DNA of 64,000 bases from an uncultured Bryobacterales bacterium (GTDB lineage Bacteria > Acidobacteriota > Terriglobia > Bryobacterales > UBA6623), in contig OX638379.1 of the NCBI GenBank assembly GCA_951813605.1, positions 5,158,062 to 5,222,061 on the forward strand. The letters are read 5' to 3'. Below, piece by piece: positions 9,345 through 17,498 of this stretch. A program made the translations under genes and the position numbers. Position 1 is the first letter of the stretch; each line of letters opens with the position of its first letter. The notes beneath the pieces were generated by a model, which was not told the origin of the DNA, did not search any database, and saw only the letters and a list, made by a program, of their open reading frames with translations.

Positions 9345-9406
9345 TTGAACCCCGGATGATGGCGGGACCCGCCCTCAAGACAGCACCGTTGCCGAATGCT
9401 GCCTGG
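9328..9406 (-). ncRNA. Candidate structured RNA: three-hairpin junction overlapping the terminator
   Basis: Read on the minus strand, CCAGG (9406-9402) can pair with CCTGG (9332-9328) and encloses three hairpins: CAGCA/TGCTG (9401-9381, 11-nt loop), GGCGG/CCGCC (9373-9361, 3-nt loop) and CGGGG-TTCAAG-CCCCG (9354-9339). The layout resembles a cloverleaf, with a GGTTCAAG-like T-arm, but the middle hairpin has no room for an anticodon loop and the acceptor stem is only 5 bp, so it is not a normal tRNA. The third hairpin excludes the terminator stem, which is the arrangement seen in transcription-attenuating leaders. It could equally be a decayed tRNA. Only the base pairing is seen; function is inference. 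Confidence 0.35.
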
Positions 9407-9646
9407 ATGCTTCAATTCTCCGACGGAAGGCATAAGCGACCATCCGACCCGCCAAGCGATCATCCATCCTGTGTCGCGAATCTAACGAGTCTCGGGGCGC
9501 GCAGTTTTTTCGGCTGGTCCTTGCAAATCTCGTCTCTCCCTCGAAGCCGCCGGGCAGGGTGCCATCGAGCAGGTTCGCCAGGCAGGCCGTGTCGCTGCAG
9601 TAGTCAGGCTCAAGACCAGGCGGGACCTGAATGCGCGCCTCTCCGT

Positions 9647-9670
9647 CGGGACGGTCTCTTGACCGTCCCG
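9647..9670. repeat. REP-like palindrome
   Basis: CGGGACGGTC-TCTT-GACCGTCCCG forms a perfect 10-bp stem with a 4-nt loop. A second, shorter inverted repeat (GCTGGC/GCCAGC) lies about 17 bases to the right. Palindromes of this form are typical of dispersed intergenic repeats, but no second copy was noticed in the window. Confidence 0.5.
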
Positions 9671-9751
9671 CAAGAAGGTGAAGGCTGGCCTCGCCAGCAG
9701 CGAGGGCGACGACCCCGCGCCTGGCGTCCCAATCCGTCACAGTATGCTTTC

Positions 9752-10459
9752 TCATGCGGACGCTTTTCTCCAGCTGGCGCGCTGCTGCTTCAGAGCCTTC
9801 TCGTCCTTCTCGGAGCGCATCAACTTCTCCGCGCGTTCCGCGATTGCGGGGTAGCCACTCTCTCTCGCGAGATTTCCGGGCGAGGTGATGGCATCCGTTC
9901 GCGCGCGCGAGCCGATCTTCTCCCTGCCACACTCCACAAAGCGCCTGGCCAGGGCTTCGATAACCGTGGCTCTCTGCCGGGGCCCGCCTAGGCCAACGCG
10001 CCAGAGGGATTGCAGCGCGTGGCGTGCGGTCACGGTCTTATCATCGTGCAAGTCCGCGGCGAGATTGGGGAAGTCGCGCAGAATCCTCTCTTCGGGACCG
10101 CTGATCGCGAGGCGCGCGAGCATCTGCGCAGCGAACGCGCGCTTGTGCCCCTCGCTGTGCGGGAGGTCGCTGACCATCTGGTCCCACACCTCGTAGGACC
10201 ACTTCACAGGCTTCTCGGTGAGCTTCATCAGCTCGACGAAGGCCGCATACGCGGCGGGCCGGTCCGAAGACTCGCGGGCGGCGACAAGCTCTCTAACGCG
10301 CTTGCTCGTCGGTCCGGTGCCCGCTGTCACACGGGCGCGCGTGCATCTCAAGAAGATGGCCGTCAGGGCCCTCGATGCAGACGCCTCGCCCCCCGTCGCA
10401 GCCGTATGGTCGCGCGCCGCACTGGCGGTGATGTCAACGAGCGGATCTGCCAGCTGCAC
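9752..10459 (-). CDS. Alpha-helical HEAT-like repeat protein, hypothetical
   Basis: Up to 235 residues. The convincing part starts near VRELVAARESSDRPAAYAAF and runs to the C-terminus as pairs of amphipathic helices (WSYEVWDQMVSDL, GHKRAFAAQMLARLAISGPEERIL, TVTARHALQSLWRVGLGGPRQRATVIEAL), as in HEAT or DNA-alkylation-repeat folds. No enzymatic motif is visible. The N-terminal 45 residues are low-complexity and Ala/Thr-rich; the true start may lie inside them, and no good ribosome-binding site decides it. It sits 275 bases downstream of actD on the same strand and may be read through from that operon. I see no signal peptide, so it is probably cytoplasmic. Confidence 0.6.
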   Translation of the reverse strand: MQLADPLVDITASAARDHTAATGGEASASRALTAIFLRCTRARVTAGTGPTSKRVRELVAARESSDRPAAYAAFVELMKLTEKPVKWSYEVWDQMVSDLPHSEGHKRAFAAQMLARLAISGPEERILRDFPNLAADLHDDKTVTARHALQSLWRVGLGGPRQRATVIEALARRFVECGREKIGSRARTDAITSPGNLARESGYPAIAERAEKLMRSEKDEKALKQQRASWRKASA

Positions 10460-10734
10460 CCCGTCGAGGCGCAGGAGCTGGACGAATCGCCGCAGGCGCC
10501 GAAGTCAATGACCCTCGCTGTTGCCGCGTTGGACCCGTGGAATTCTGCGGCTCGAACGACACCTCCAACGACGACAGCGATCTGTGCCCCGGCAGTGCTC
10601 TCCTGTCCGAGAATGCGCTTCCTGCCAGGAGCGCAGCAGCCGATACCCGAGCGAACGGACGACCGGCGTCTGTGGCATGCAACAAGCTGGATTGCGTCAC
10701 CACGCCGATGCGTCACTCGCTATCAGTAGCGAAC

Positions 10735-11262
10735 CTAGCTTGTTCCAGGCCGGCCGCTAGCCTTAACGGCTTCGATCCTCGATGCGCCGGTGTCGGAGAG
10801 AGGCCTCTGTAATGCGGCAGAATCACCCTCGCACTTCACTTGCAGAACGACACCCTCCTCCGGCAAGTCCGGGACAGGAGCCCCGGAGGGGGAGCCGACC
10901 AGGCCGGCTTCCCAGATAAGCATGAAGAGAATTCCGAGCACGGCACCCGCCATGGTCGCTTCGAATGTCACCACTCCGGTTGCCCAACCCGAAGTGATCG
11001 GCATACCGCCTGTCACGAGCGGGTAGTCGAGCTGTGCCCAGAACACCAGGGCCGTTGAAACCGATCCCGCTGTGATCGCGCCGAGGACGGCCACCAGCGA
11101 CATGCGGCTTCGCCGCGGCAGGACCGGCGGATCCGTCTCGACAGGACGGCGAGAATACAACTCCAGCGCGCTCTTGGGGAATCCGGCCTCTGTCAACGCT
11201 TCGATCGCCGCAATCGCGTCTTGGGGCCGGCGGTACTCAGCGTGCAGGTATTGTCTCGTCAT
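10735..11262 (-). CDS. actD: Alternative complex III subunit ActD (DUF3341)
   Basis: 175 residues. The N-terminal half is soluble with the family opening (YLHAEYRRPQDAIAAIEALTEAGFPKSALELYS); two transmembrane helices follow (MSLVAVLGAITAGSVSTALVFW and a GVVTFEATMAGAVLGILFMLIW segment), and the C-terminus ends with a ferredoxin-like tail (GVVLQVKCEGD). This is the DUF3341 subunit of alternative complex III, the quinol:electron-acceptor oxidoreductase that replaces cytochrome bc1 in many Acidobacteriota and Bacteroidota. The start ATG lies inside the end of actC (26-base overlap), so the two are coupled. It is the last recognisable act gene in the run; actE and actF do not follow. Confidence 0.92.
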   Translation of the reverse strand: MTRQYLHAEYRRPQDAIAAIEALTEAGFPKSALELYSRRPVETDPPVLPRRSRMSLVAVLGAITAGSVSTALVFWAQLDYPLVTGGMPITSGWATGVVTFEATMAGAVLGILFMLIWEAGLVGSPSGAPVPDLPEEGVVLQVKCEGDSAALQRPLSDTGASRIEAVKASGRPGTS

Positions 11263-12556
11263 ATTCCCAGATGGCGATGATCGGAAACGCCTTCACGAAC
11301 AGAAGGTAGAGCAGGGCCATCGCCGCGAAGGTCCCCGCCGTAATCGACAGCTCGATCCAACTCGGTGCATAATTTCCCCACGCAGCGGGCAGCGCGGGCC
11401 TCGAGAGGGTCGGCACGACGATCAGGAAGCGTTCCAGCCACATTCCGATCAGAACCGTAGCGCCGCTGATCGAGATCGTCGCAATGCTGCGCAGCCTGGA
11501 CACGCCGAGCAGGACGAACGGGATCGCGAAGTTGCAAGCCACCATCGTCCAGAACACGATCCCGAAGAAACCCTGCTCCCGCAAGTTAAAGACCTGCATT
11601 TCGTACGGCAGATTGCCGTACCAAGTTGTCAGATGCTCGGAGAACGTGAAGTAGAGCCACAGCAGGCTCATCAGCATCAGCAGCTTGCCCAGGTTTACGA
11701 AGTGCTCCTCGCGCAGGTACTCCTCGAGGCCCATCAGTTTCCGCAGCGCGGCCATGACAAGCACGAGCGCGGCGATCCCGCTGAAGATCGCGCCGACGAC
11801 AAAGTACGGCGCGAAGATCGTGCTGTGCCATGTCGGAGCGATGGACATGGAGAAGTCGTATGCGACAACCGAATGCACCGAAACCGCGATTGCTAGGATC
11901 GCCATTGCCATGAGCTTCATCGCCCGCTCCAACGCCTGCCACTGCCGGTCCGAGCCTGTCCAGCCCAGAGACAGCGCTCGATAGATTCGCTGCTTCTTTC
12001 CGGAGCTGCGGCCCGCAATCTCGGCAAGGTCCGGAATCAACGGTAGGTAGAGGTAGATCAAGCTGCCGGTCAGATAGGTCAGAATCGCGGTAAGGTCCCA
12101 GAAAAGCGGCGACCGAAAGTTCGGCCAGAGGAGTCGCTCGTTCGGATAGGGGATCATCCAATAGAAGTACCAGACGCGCCCAATGTGAATCAGCGGGAAA
12201 AGGCCCCCGATCATCAGGCAGAAAACGGTGATCGCCTCGGCTGCGCGCGTGACGGGCTTGCGCCAGCCCGCCCCGGTCAGGCGCAGGATGGCGGAGATCA
12301 ACGTGCCCGCGTGCGAGATGCCGATCCAGAACACGAAGTTGACGATGTAGAAGCCCCAGTAGACGGGCCGACGGAGCCCGGTGTTGCCGAATCCGTTTTG
12401 GATTTGGTAGCCCCACGCGAACAGCGCCCACGCCACGACGGCGCCAAAGAAGCCAATGGCCGCCATATAGCGGCCGCTCGCCCGCGGCATGCGGCTGAGA
12501 ATGTCGTCGCTGATCGACGACGCGCTCAATTCAGTGGGTTCGCCTGAAGGTGCCAT
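11237..12556 (-). CDS. actC: Alternative complex III quinol-site membrane subunit ActC (NrfD family)
   Basis: 439 residues of mostly membrane protein, with about ten hydrophobic helices (for example YMAAIGFFGAVVAWALFAWGYQ, FYIVNFVFWIGISHAGTLISAIL, HSTIFAPYFVVGAIFSGIAALVLV, WGLYFTFSEHLT-type segments). Motifs typical of NrfD/PsrC-like ActC are present: WGFYIVNFVFWIGISHAGT, FPLIHIGRVWYFYWM, SIAPTWHSTIFAPYF and FSEHLTTWYGN. ActC anchors the complex and hosts the quinol-oxidation site. It follows the iron-sulfur gene by 101 bases and overlaps actD. Length and motif order match the family; no defect is seen. Confidence 0.94.
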   Translation of the reverse strand: MAPSGEPTELSASSISDDILSRMPRASGRYMAAIGFFGAVVAWALFAWGYQIQNGFGNTGLRRPVYWGFYIVNFVFWIGISHAGTLISAILRLTGAGWRKPVTRAAEAITVFCLMIGGLFPLIHIGRVWYFYWMIPYPNERLLWPNFRSPLFWDLTAILTYLTGSLIYLYLPLIPDLAEIAGRSSGKKQRIYRALSLGWTGSDRQWQALERAMKLMAMAILAIAVSVHSVVAYDFSMSIAPTWHSTIFAPYFVVGAIFSGIAALVLVMAALRKLMGLEEYLREEHFVNLGKLLMLMSLLWLYFTFSEHLTTWYGNLPYEMQVFNLREQGFFGIVFWTMVACNFAIPFVLLGVSRLRSIATISISGATVLIGMWLERFLIVVPTLSRPALPAAWGNYAPSWIELSITAGTFAAMALLYLLFVKAFPIIAIWEYDETIPAR

Positions 12557-12657
12557 AGCGTCCCTAGCCGTGGGGACAAGAACTCATACTCGACCATGCG
12601 GTACAACGTTCCTTTGCCTAGCAAGAGCACTCGGAATCCGGGTGTCACGGCGTCTCC

Positions 12658-13386
12658 CTAGTCGGCCTTCCGAAGGTAGTAGACTCGCGGCTTCGTTCCG
12701 AGTTCGGACAGCAGCTGTTCTGATCGGCCGCTCTCGATCTTCTTGGAGACCTTGCTATGGGAGTCGCTCATATCCCCGAAGACCATGGCTTCGGCGGGGC
12801 ACGATTGGACACATGCCGGTTGCACGTCCCCGTCCGCGAGGTCGCGATCCTCCGCGTCTGCGTCGAGCTTGGCTCGCTTGATCCTGTGAGCGCAGAATGT
12901 GCATTTCTCCACCACGCCGGCCGGGCGAATCGAGACGTCCGGATTGAGTTGCAGGTCCAGCGGGCCGTCCCATTCCGGAGCGAACCAGTCGAAGAAGCGG
13001 ACCGTATACGGGCAGTTGTTTGCGCAATATCGCGTTCCAATGCAGCGGTTGTAGATCTGGACGTTGAGGCCCTCGGCATTCTGGTACGTTGCGTACACAG
13101 GGCAGACCGGTTCGCACGGGGCGTTGTCGCAATGCTGGCAAAGTACGGGTCGGTACTTAACCTTGATATTCGGGAATTCGCCTTCGTAGTAGCGGTCGAT
13201 GCGGATCCAATGCTTGGCCCGCCCCATGGCGGCTTGCTCCTGCCCCGCCGTAGGGACATTGTTTTCAGCCGAGCACGCCACAACGCAGGCTTCGCAGCCC
13301 GTGCATCGGTCCAGATCGATCGCCATCGCCCATTGCGGGACATGCTCGGATCCGTCCTCTTCGGGATTTCTTTTTCCCTCAGCCAT
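12658..13386 (-). CDS. actB2: Alternative complex III iron-sulfur protein, separate ActB2 part
   Basis: 242 residues from an ATG at 13386, preceded by a strong GAGGGGAGA ribosome-binding site. Four cysteine groups bind Fe-S clusters: CTGCEACVVAC, CQHCDNAPCEPVC, CIGTRYCANNC and the pair CTFC…CVQSC, consistent with the three [4Fe-4S] and one [3Fe-4S] clusters of ActB. In many bacteria this part is fused to the preceding molybdopterin-like domain in one ActB of about 1000 residues; here it is its own gene, 14 bases after ActB1. A longer open frame upstream (to 13755) overlaps ActB1 and is not the gene. It passes electrons from the quinol site to ActA/ActE or directly to an oxidase. Confidence 0.93.
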   Translation of the reverse strand: MAEGKRNPEEDGSEHVPQWAMAIDLDRCTGCEACVVACSAENNVPTAGQEQAAMGRAKHWIRIDRYYEGEFPNIKVKYRPVLCQHCDNAPCEPVCPVYATYQNAEGLNVQIYNRCIGTRYCANNCPYTVRFFDWFAPEWDGPLDLQLNPDVSIRPAGVVEKCTFCAHRIKRAKLDADAEDRDLADGDVQPACVQSCPAEAMVFGDMSDSHSKVSKKIESGRSEQLLSELGTKPRVYYLRKAD

Positions 13387-13400
13387 CGAAATCTCCCCTC

Positions 13401-15563
13401 TTACACTCGGTGCGGTGCCGCGACGCGGTCTTCTCGAGAGAATTGGATCAGCCGTCCAGTCCCCTTCGTCCTGCTGACTATCACTCGTGTTGGACCTAGG
13501 GCGGATGCCCCGGTCTTGCGGTCCCGAATATCTCCTACGACCTTCATCGGGTTCGCCCCTCGTCCGGACGCGTATCGTCCATAGTTTTCGTGACCGGGGC
13601 CGAGCGCCATGGACACCACGCCCGGGATCCCGGCAGGATTGACGTAGACGGGACCCTGGAGGGACCCATATTCGGATTCGACCTGCACGATATCTCCGTT
13701 CCTCACTCCGAGCTTCTCGGCAGTTCCCGGATCCAGTTCCACGGGAATCCCCCACATCGCGCTCGACGCGGGGTCCGGCAGTTCCTGAAGCCAGGGGCGG
13801 TTCGCGCCGCTCCCTTCGCCGAATTGAAGGGATGCATACGCTTGGAACACGAGCGGGTCTTGCTTGCCTTCTGGACGGAAAGCGCCCAGCTGCGAGGCTT
13901 GCGCGGACTTGTGCACGAGCCGCTCTCCACTCCAGCCACCTTGCCGCAGACTCTCCGCTACGAAGCTGTCAGCATCGGCCTCGCCCGCGCCGGAATCCAA
14001 CTCGGCGTGAAGCTGGACCAAACTCGCATCGACCTCGAGAGTTTCGAATGGCTTGCCCGCCGCCCCGGCCAGTGCCGCGAGGAGGGTCTCGGTCGGCCTC
14101 GAGTCGTACAAGGGGGCGGCGAACGCGGCGGCGGCTGTGACCGCGGGTACCGGCGAGGCGTCGGGGACGGACAGGGCCGTCCCTTCGAGAGGGTCGTGAT
14201 CGGGCAGGATCCAGTCCGCGAACAACGAAGTGTCGTCCAAGAAGGACGAAAAGCTGATGACGGTGCCCGCGCCAGACAAAGCATCCCGGCTTGACGGGGA
14301 GCTATACGCCGGATTCACGCGGTCGACGAAGACGACCGCCGCTTGCGCCAATCGCTCGACCCAGCCCGCGGACGAAGGCCGGGTGCTCTCCAGACGGGTC
14401 CCCGAAACCGATGGCGCTATCACGCCGCCGGCCTTGCCGAGATTGCCCAGCAGCAGATTCAGCGCGCACGCCGCCGTTACGGCGTCTGCCGAATTCCGCC
14501 GGACCATCGATGCGCCTGCCAGCACGAGCGGCGCCGACGCGCTCGCCAGATCGGCCGCCACCTCTTGTATCGCCGCTACCGGAATCCCCGAATCTGACGA
14601 GGCCGCTTCCAAGTCGGTTTCCGCGTACGCTGAAACCAGCTCCTGCGGAGCTTCGGCGAGGGCGGGAGCGAGTTTTTCGGTCACCAGCACGTGCCCTATT
14701 CCCAGTGCCAACGCGAGTTCGCCACCAGGCCACACAGGCAGCCAGCGGTCCGCGTTCCACGCCGTAAGCGAAAACCTGGACTCGGCGTGGATAAGCCGTC
14801 CGCGCAATTCGCGACGCCCTTGCCGCATATGGCCGTAACGGCGGGAGTAAAGGACAGGGGATACCCAGCCGCTGAGAAAATCCGCCCCGATCGACAGGAG
14901 AAGCGTTGAGTCCTGGATTTCGTATACGGGAATGCCGTTCCATCCGTAGGCGCGTCTCGACGCTTCGGTCTCCGCGGCGAAGTCCCCGACGCCGATACCG
15001 CTTGGCGCAGGGGCCCCGAGCGAGTTCAGAAAGCGGGCGATATTCGCTGTCCGAAGGGTTGCTCGGGATTGCGTCAAGAAAAGCACCTTGCTGGGGTCGG
15101 AGTTCACCGTCGCGGCGAGTGCATCGCCGACCTCTCCAATAGCGGTTTCCCAAGACACGGGCTCGAATCGTCCTTCCCCGCGAGAACCGACCCGCTTCAT
15201 AGGCCCCTGCAAGCGATCCGGGTTGTATAGCGATTGCAGAGCCGCATGGCCTCGGGCGCAGAGCCGACCGCCGCTAACCGGATCGAGCGGGTTGCCTTCG
15301 AGCTTCTTAATCGACGCGATCCGCTGGCGCACGAGCTCTCCTTCGACTTCGATCTCACGCTCGGACGCCATGAGCCGCGCGATCGTCCCGCAACCGGCCC
15401 CGCATTCCTGGCAGACGCTGGGATGCCACGCCTCGACGCCCGGAACAATTTCTTCTTCCGGAACGAGGAGCGGGATGATTTCCTGGGCCTGCTTTCCGCA
15501 GGCTCCAGTCATGGCACCGCCCGATGCCGTGCCCACTACCTTGAAGAAGCTGCGCCGATCCAT
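13401..15563 (-). CDS. actB1: Alternative complex III molybdopterin-oxidoreductase-like subunit ActB1 (Tat)
   Basis: 720 residues. A twin-arginine motif (MDRRSFFKVVGT) opens it and a Cys at 22 (GACGKQ) could be a lipobox-like site. The N-terminal cysteines CQECGAGC (51-58) and LCARGH (Cys102) mirror the Fe-S site of molybdopterin enzymes, followed by the family hallmark SLYNPDRLQGPMKR. The central region is diverged from true molybdoenzymes, in line with ActB1 domains, which are known to lack Mo cofactor. The C-terminus has the MopB-type barrel (GIPVELDPGTAEKLGVRNGDIVQVESEYGSLQGPVYVNPAG). It lies between actA and the iron-sulfur gene on the same strand. The B1/B2 split is the only unusual aspect. 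Confidence 0.93.
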   Translation of the reverse strand: MDRRSFFKVVGTASGGAMTGACGKQAQEIIPLLVPEEEIVPGVEAWHPSVCQECGAGCGTIARLMASEREIEVEGELVRQRIASIKKLEGNPLDPVSGGRLCARGHAALQSLYNPDRLQGPMKRVGSRGEGRFEPVSWETAIGEVGDALAATVNSDPSKVLFLTQSRATLRTANIARFLNSLGAPAPSGIGVGDFAAETEASRRAYGWNGIPVYEIQDSTLLLSIGADFLSGWVSPVLYSRRYGHMRQGRRELRGRLIHAESRFSLTAWNADRWLPVWPGGELALALGIGHVLVTEKLAPALAEAPQELVSAYAETDLEAASSDSGIPVAAIQEVAADLASASAPLVLAGASMVRRNSADAVTAACALNLLLGNLGKAGGVIAPSVSGTRLESTRPSSAGWVERLAQAAVVFVDRVNPAYSSPSSRDALSGAGTVISFSSFLDDTSLFADWILPDHDPLEGTALSVPDASPVPAVTAAAAFAAPLYDSRPTETLLAALAGAAGKPFETLEVDASLVQLHAELDSGAGEADADSFVAESLRQGGWSGERLVHKSAQASQLGAFRPEGKQDPLVFQAYASLQFGEGSGANRPWLQELPDPASSAMWGIPVELDPGTAEKLGVRNGDIVQVESEYGSLQGPVYVNPAGIPGVVSMALGPGHENYGRYASGRGANPMKVVGDIRDRKTGASALGPTRVIVSRTKGTGRLIQFSREDRVAAPHRV

Positions 15564-15680
15564 TCTATTTCGCCTTGTTGGACGGGGTCCCGCACGCTTC
15601 CGCCGGGGCAGGCATAACCAGCCCTGTCGGCAGTTTCCGACGGTGCGACGCTAGAGTCCCAGGCAGTCTCCATGCCTCCA

Positions 15681-16145
15681 CTAGAAATGACATGCTAGAC
15701 AGTCGTCGCTCGCCTTGTTCTCGCGGTGGCATCCAATGCAGGTTCCCATCGTGTGCCGTACGGTCTTGACGGCCACGGTCATAGTCGAGACCTCGCCGTG
15801 GCACTGCGCGCAAGCGATCTCAGCGCGCGCGTGGGGGGCGTGGCGGAATTGGACTGCCGCCTCCTTCTTGAATCCGTAAACCCGTGCCCAAGGCACCTCG
15901 TGCTTCCGTTCCCAGTATTCCGCCAGCCGGACTACCTCCGGGTGGTCCTTGGCGATGAACTGATGGCAGAGCATGCACTTCCGTATCGACGGAATGCCCG
16001 CCTGGTCCCGCGACGTTGCCCCGACATGGCAGTCGGTACACTGCATGCGGGCTTTCCCGATGTGCGCGGAATGGGAGAACCCTAACGGCTGCTGGGCTTC
16101 GGCGACGGGAAGCGCCACGAGCATGAGTAGGATAACGAGCATCAA
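15681..16145 (-). CDS. actA: Alternative complex III pentaheme cytochrome c subunit ActA
   Basis: 154 residues with a short signal peptide (MMLVILLMLVALPVAEA). Five c-type heme motifs are visible: CTDCH, CMLCH, CAQCH, CIGCH and CLACH. The opening FSHSAHIGKARMQCTDCHVGA and the final 'C-I-G-C-H…C-L-A-C-H' spacing match the cytochrome c3/c7-like ActA of alternative complex III, which takes electrons from ActB on the periplasmic side. It is the first gene of the minus-strand act operon, 117 bases ahead of actB1. A promoter is expected in 16146-16333, but I cannot pick a convincing one. Confidence 0.92.
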   Translation of the reverse strand: MMLVILLMLVALPVAEAQQPLGFSHSAHIGKARMQCTDCHVGATSRDQAGIPSIRKCMLCHQFIAKDHPEVVRLAEYWERKHEVPWARVYGFKKEAAVQFRHAPHARAEIACAQCHGEVSTMTVAVKTVRHTMGTCIGCHRENKASDDCLACHF

Positions 16146-16333
16146 CGCGGCTGCAAGCTACCGGGCAGAAGACAGTTAAGCATAGCCTAAGTTGGGCCGA
16201 GGACACTCACCGCAACGCCCAGATGTCTTGTGGACCTTGAAACGAGACCTTTCACGCGGATTGAGCGAGCCAATTGGCTGTGCTGCAGAGGGGGTGCCGG
16301 TGACCCTAGGCGGCCGGCCAAGGCACGCTGCAA

Positions 16334-17485
16334 CTAGGTCCGCCAGGAAAACGACTTGGCAAGGTCCAGTCTTCGTTCCGCCTTTCGGTACCAGCCCTGC
16401 GGAGCATACTGGCTTGTGTGAAGGTAGCACCGGACCAGCGCCTCGGATCCGCTGATGCTCCATACGCGGCTCATAGGCAGCGTCGTCTTCCGAGCGTGCC
16501 TCTGAGACAAGGCGCTCACGTTGACGAACCACACGCCCCACTTCCTTTCAACGTGGGACCTCCCCCCGTAGGTGTCGTCGGGACTGGTATGTGTGTGACC
16601 GCCTAGCCAGATATCGATCGCTCCTGGGTGACGCTCGAGGTAACGTTCGAAGGCTTGTGCGTCGGGCCGAGAGCCGACCCAATAAAGGTACGAGGCGCCC
16701 TTCGGCGTGCCTCGCTCCTTGTAGCCATGGTAGTGCGATACCCATTTGCCGCTCGGATCGCGTCGAACGCCTTCCCATTCGCCCGACGCAACCGTCGTTT
16801 CCTTCAACAGGTAGTGGTGAGCAGACACGATGATCTTGTCTTGGTTGGACTCAACCTTGCGTCTCCACCAATCGAATGTCTCGGCCGAGACGACACCGCC
16901 GGGGTTCCCACCCAAGGGACCGCGCCCGATGGTCTGCGTCGGTTCGTTGATGTCGCTCATCATCAGGACCAGCATGTTCCCCACTTGAAACGAATAGCGT
17001 TCCCATGTTCCTGTCACCGGATGCGGTCGATTCCTGGGATCGACGCGGGAGTGCTCGGAGTGCTCTCCGGTTGGGTCGAGCCACTTGCGCCACCACCAGT
17101 TTTGCGGCTCGTCCAAGCCGCTGCGGTCGTGGTTGCCTCCGAGACTGTAAACGTGCTCGCGCGCATGTTTCTTCAGGCCTTGCCGGAACTGCCGCACGAT
17201 TTCTTCCCCCTCCTCGTCCTGCGGGGTGTCTTGACCGCCGGACATGTCGCCCAGATCTAGGGCCAAATCCCAGTCGAACGGCGGGCCGCCTTCCTCCCCG
17301 CCGAACTCGGAATGTCGAAGCGAGTCCTCCAAGCTGCCCCGGCCGAATTGCTTGTCCGTGCCCACGTGCGCATCACTGAACGTCCATAGACGCAACATCT
17401 CGGACCGGCCGGACGGCCCTTGACTCTGCGCCAGCGATGTGGCAGAGACCGTGGCGGCGGATTGCAGGAATGCCCGTCGGTTCAT
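16334..17485 (-). CDS. Tat-exported calcineurin-like metallophosphoesterase
   Basis: 383 residues with a twin-arginine leader (NRRAFLQSAATVSATSLA). The dinuclear-metal motifs are in order: D38-x-H40 (FSDAHVG), G79-D80 (LDLGDMSGGQD), GNHD (118-120), H224-H225 (SAHH) and GGHTH (296-300). All metal-binding residues of the family are therefore present, so it is likely active as a phosphodiesterase or phosphatase in the periplasm. The substrate cannot be read from the sequence. It begins 13 bases after the ceramidase-like gene on the same strand and is probably co-transcribed with it. Confidence 0.9.
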   Translation of the reverse strand: MNRRAFLQSAATVSATSLAQSQGPSGRSEMLRLWTFSDAHVGTDKQFGRGSLEDSLRHSEFGGEEGGPPFDWDLALDLGDMSGGQDTPQDEEGEEIVRQFRQGLKKHAREHVYSLGGNHDRSGLDEPQNWWWRKWLDPTGEHSEHSRVDPRNRPHPVTGTWERYSFQVGNMLVLMMSDINEPTQTIGRGPLGGNPGGVVSAETFDWWRRKVESNQDKIIVSAHHYLLKETTVASGEWEGVRRDPSGKWVSHYHGYKERGTPKGASYLYWVGSRPDAQAFERYLERHPGAIDIWLGGHTHTSPDDTYGGRSHVERKWGVWFVNVSALSQRHARKTTLPMSRVWSISGSEALVRCYLHTSQYAPQGWYRKAERRLDLAKSFSWRT

Positions 17486-17498
17486 CTCGGTCCCTCGC

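Larger units (their letters stand above)
8984..9751. other. Structured intergenic region upstream of the PSD1 cytochrome gene
   Basis: No gene is well supported here. The stretch is unusually rich in inverted repeats. There is a strong hairpin at 9271-9299 (8-bp core GCCCAGCG/CGCTGGGC), a minus-strand Rho-independent terminator at 9313-9344, three further hairpins at 9339-9406, and a perfect 10-bp-stem palindrome at 9647-9670. A minus-strand open frame 9375-9755 (126 codons) starts with an ATGA overlap to the stop of the HEAT-like gene, but it runs through the palindromes and resembles nothing I recognise, so I do not call it as a gene. Confidence 0.5.

Noticed and set aside
9328-9406. A tRNA-Leu(GAG)-like gene
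   Set aside because: A T-arm-like hairpin and a D-arm-like hairpin are present, but the middle stem has a 3-nt loop or a poorly paired anticodon stem and the acceptor stem is only 5 bp, so it is kept only as a structured RNA candidate.
9375-9755. A 126-aa gene coupled by ATGA to the HEAT-like gene
   Set aside because: It runs through palindromic repeats, resembles no protein and overlaps the structured RNA; the ATGA overlap can arise by chance.
12658-13755. A 365-aa version of the iron-sulfur protein starting at 13755
   Set aside because: The first 123 codons overlap actB1 and are Arg/Gly-rich; a strong ribosome-binding site supports the start at 13386.
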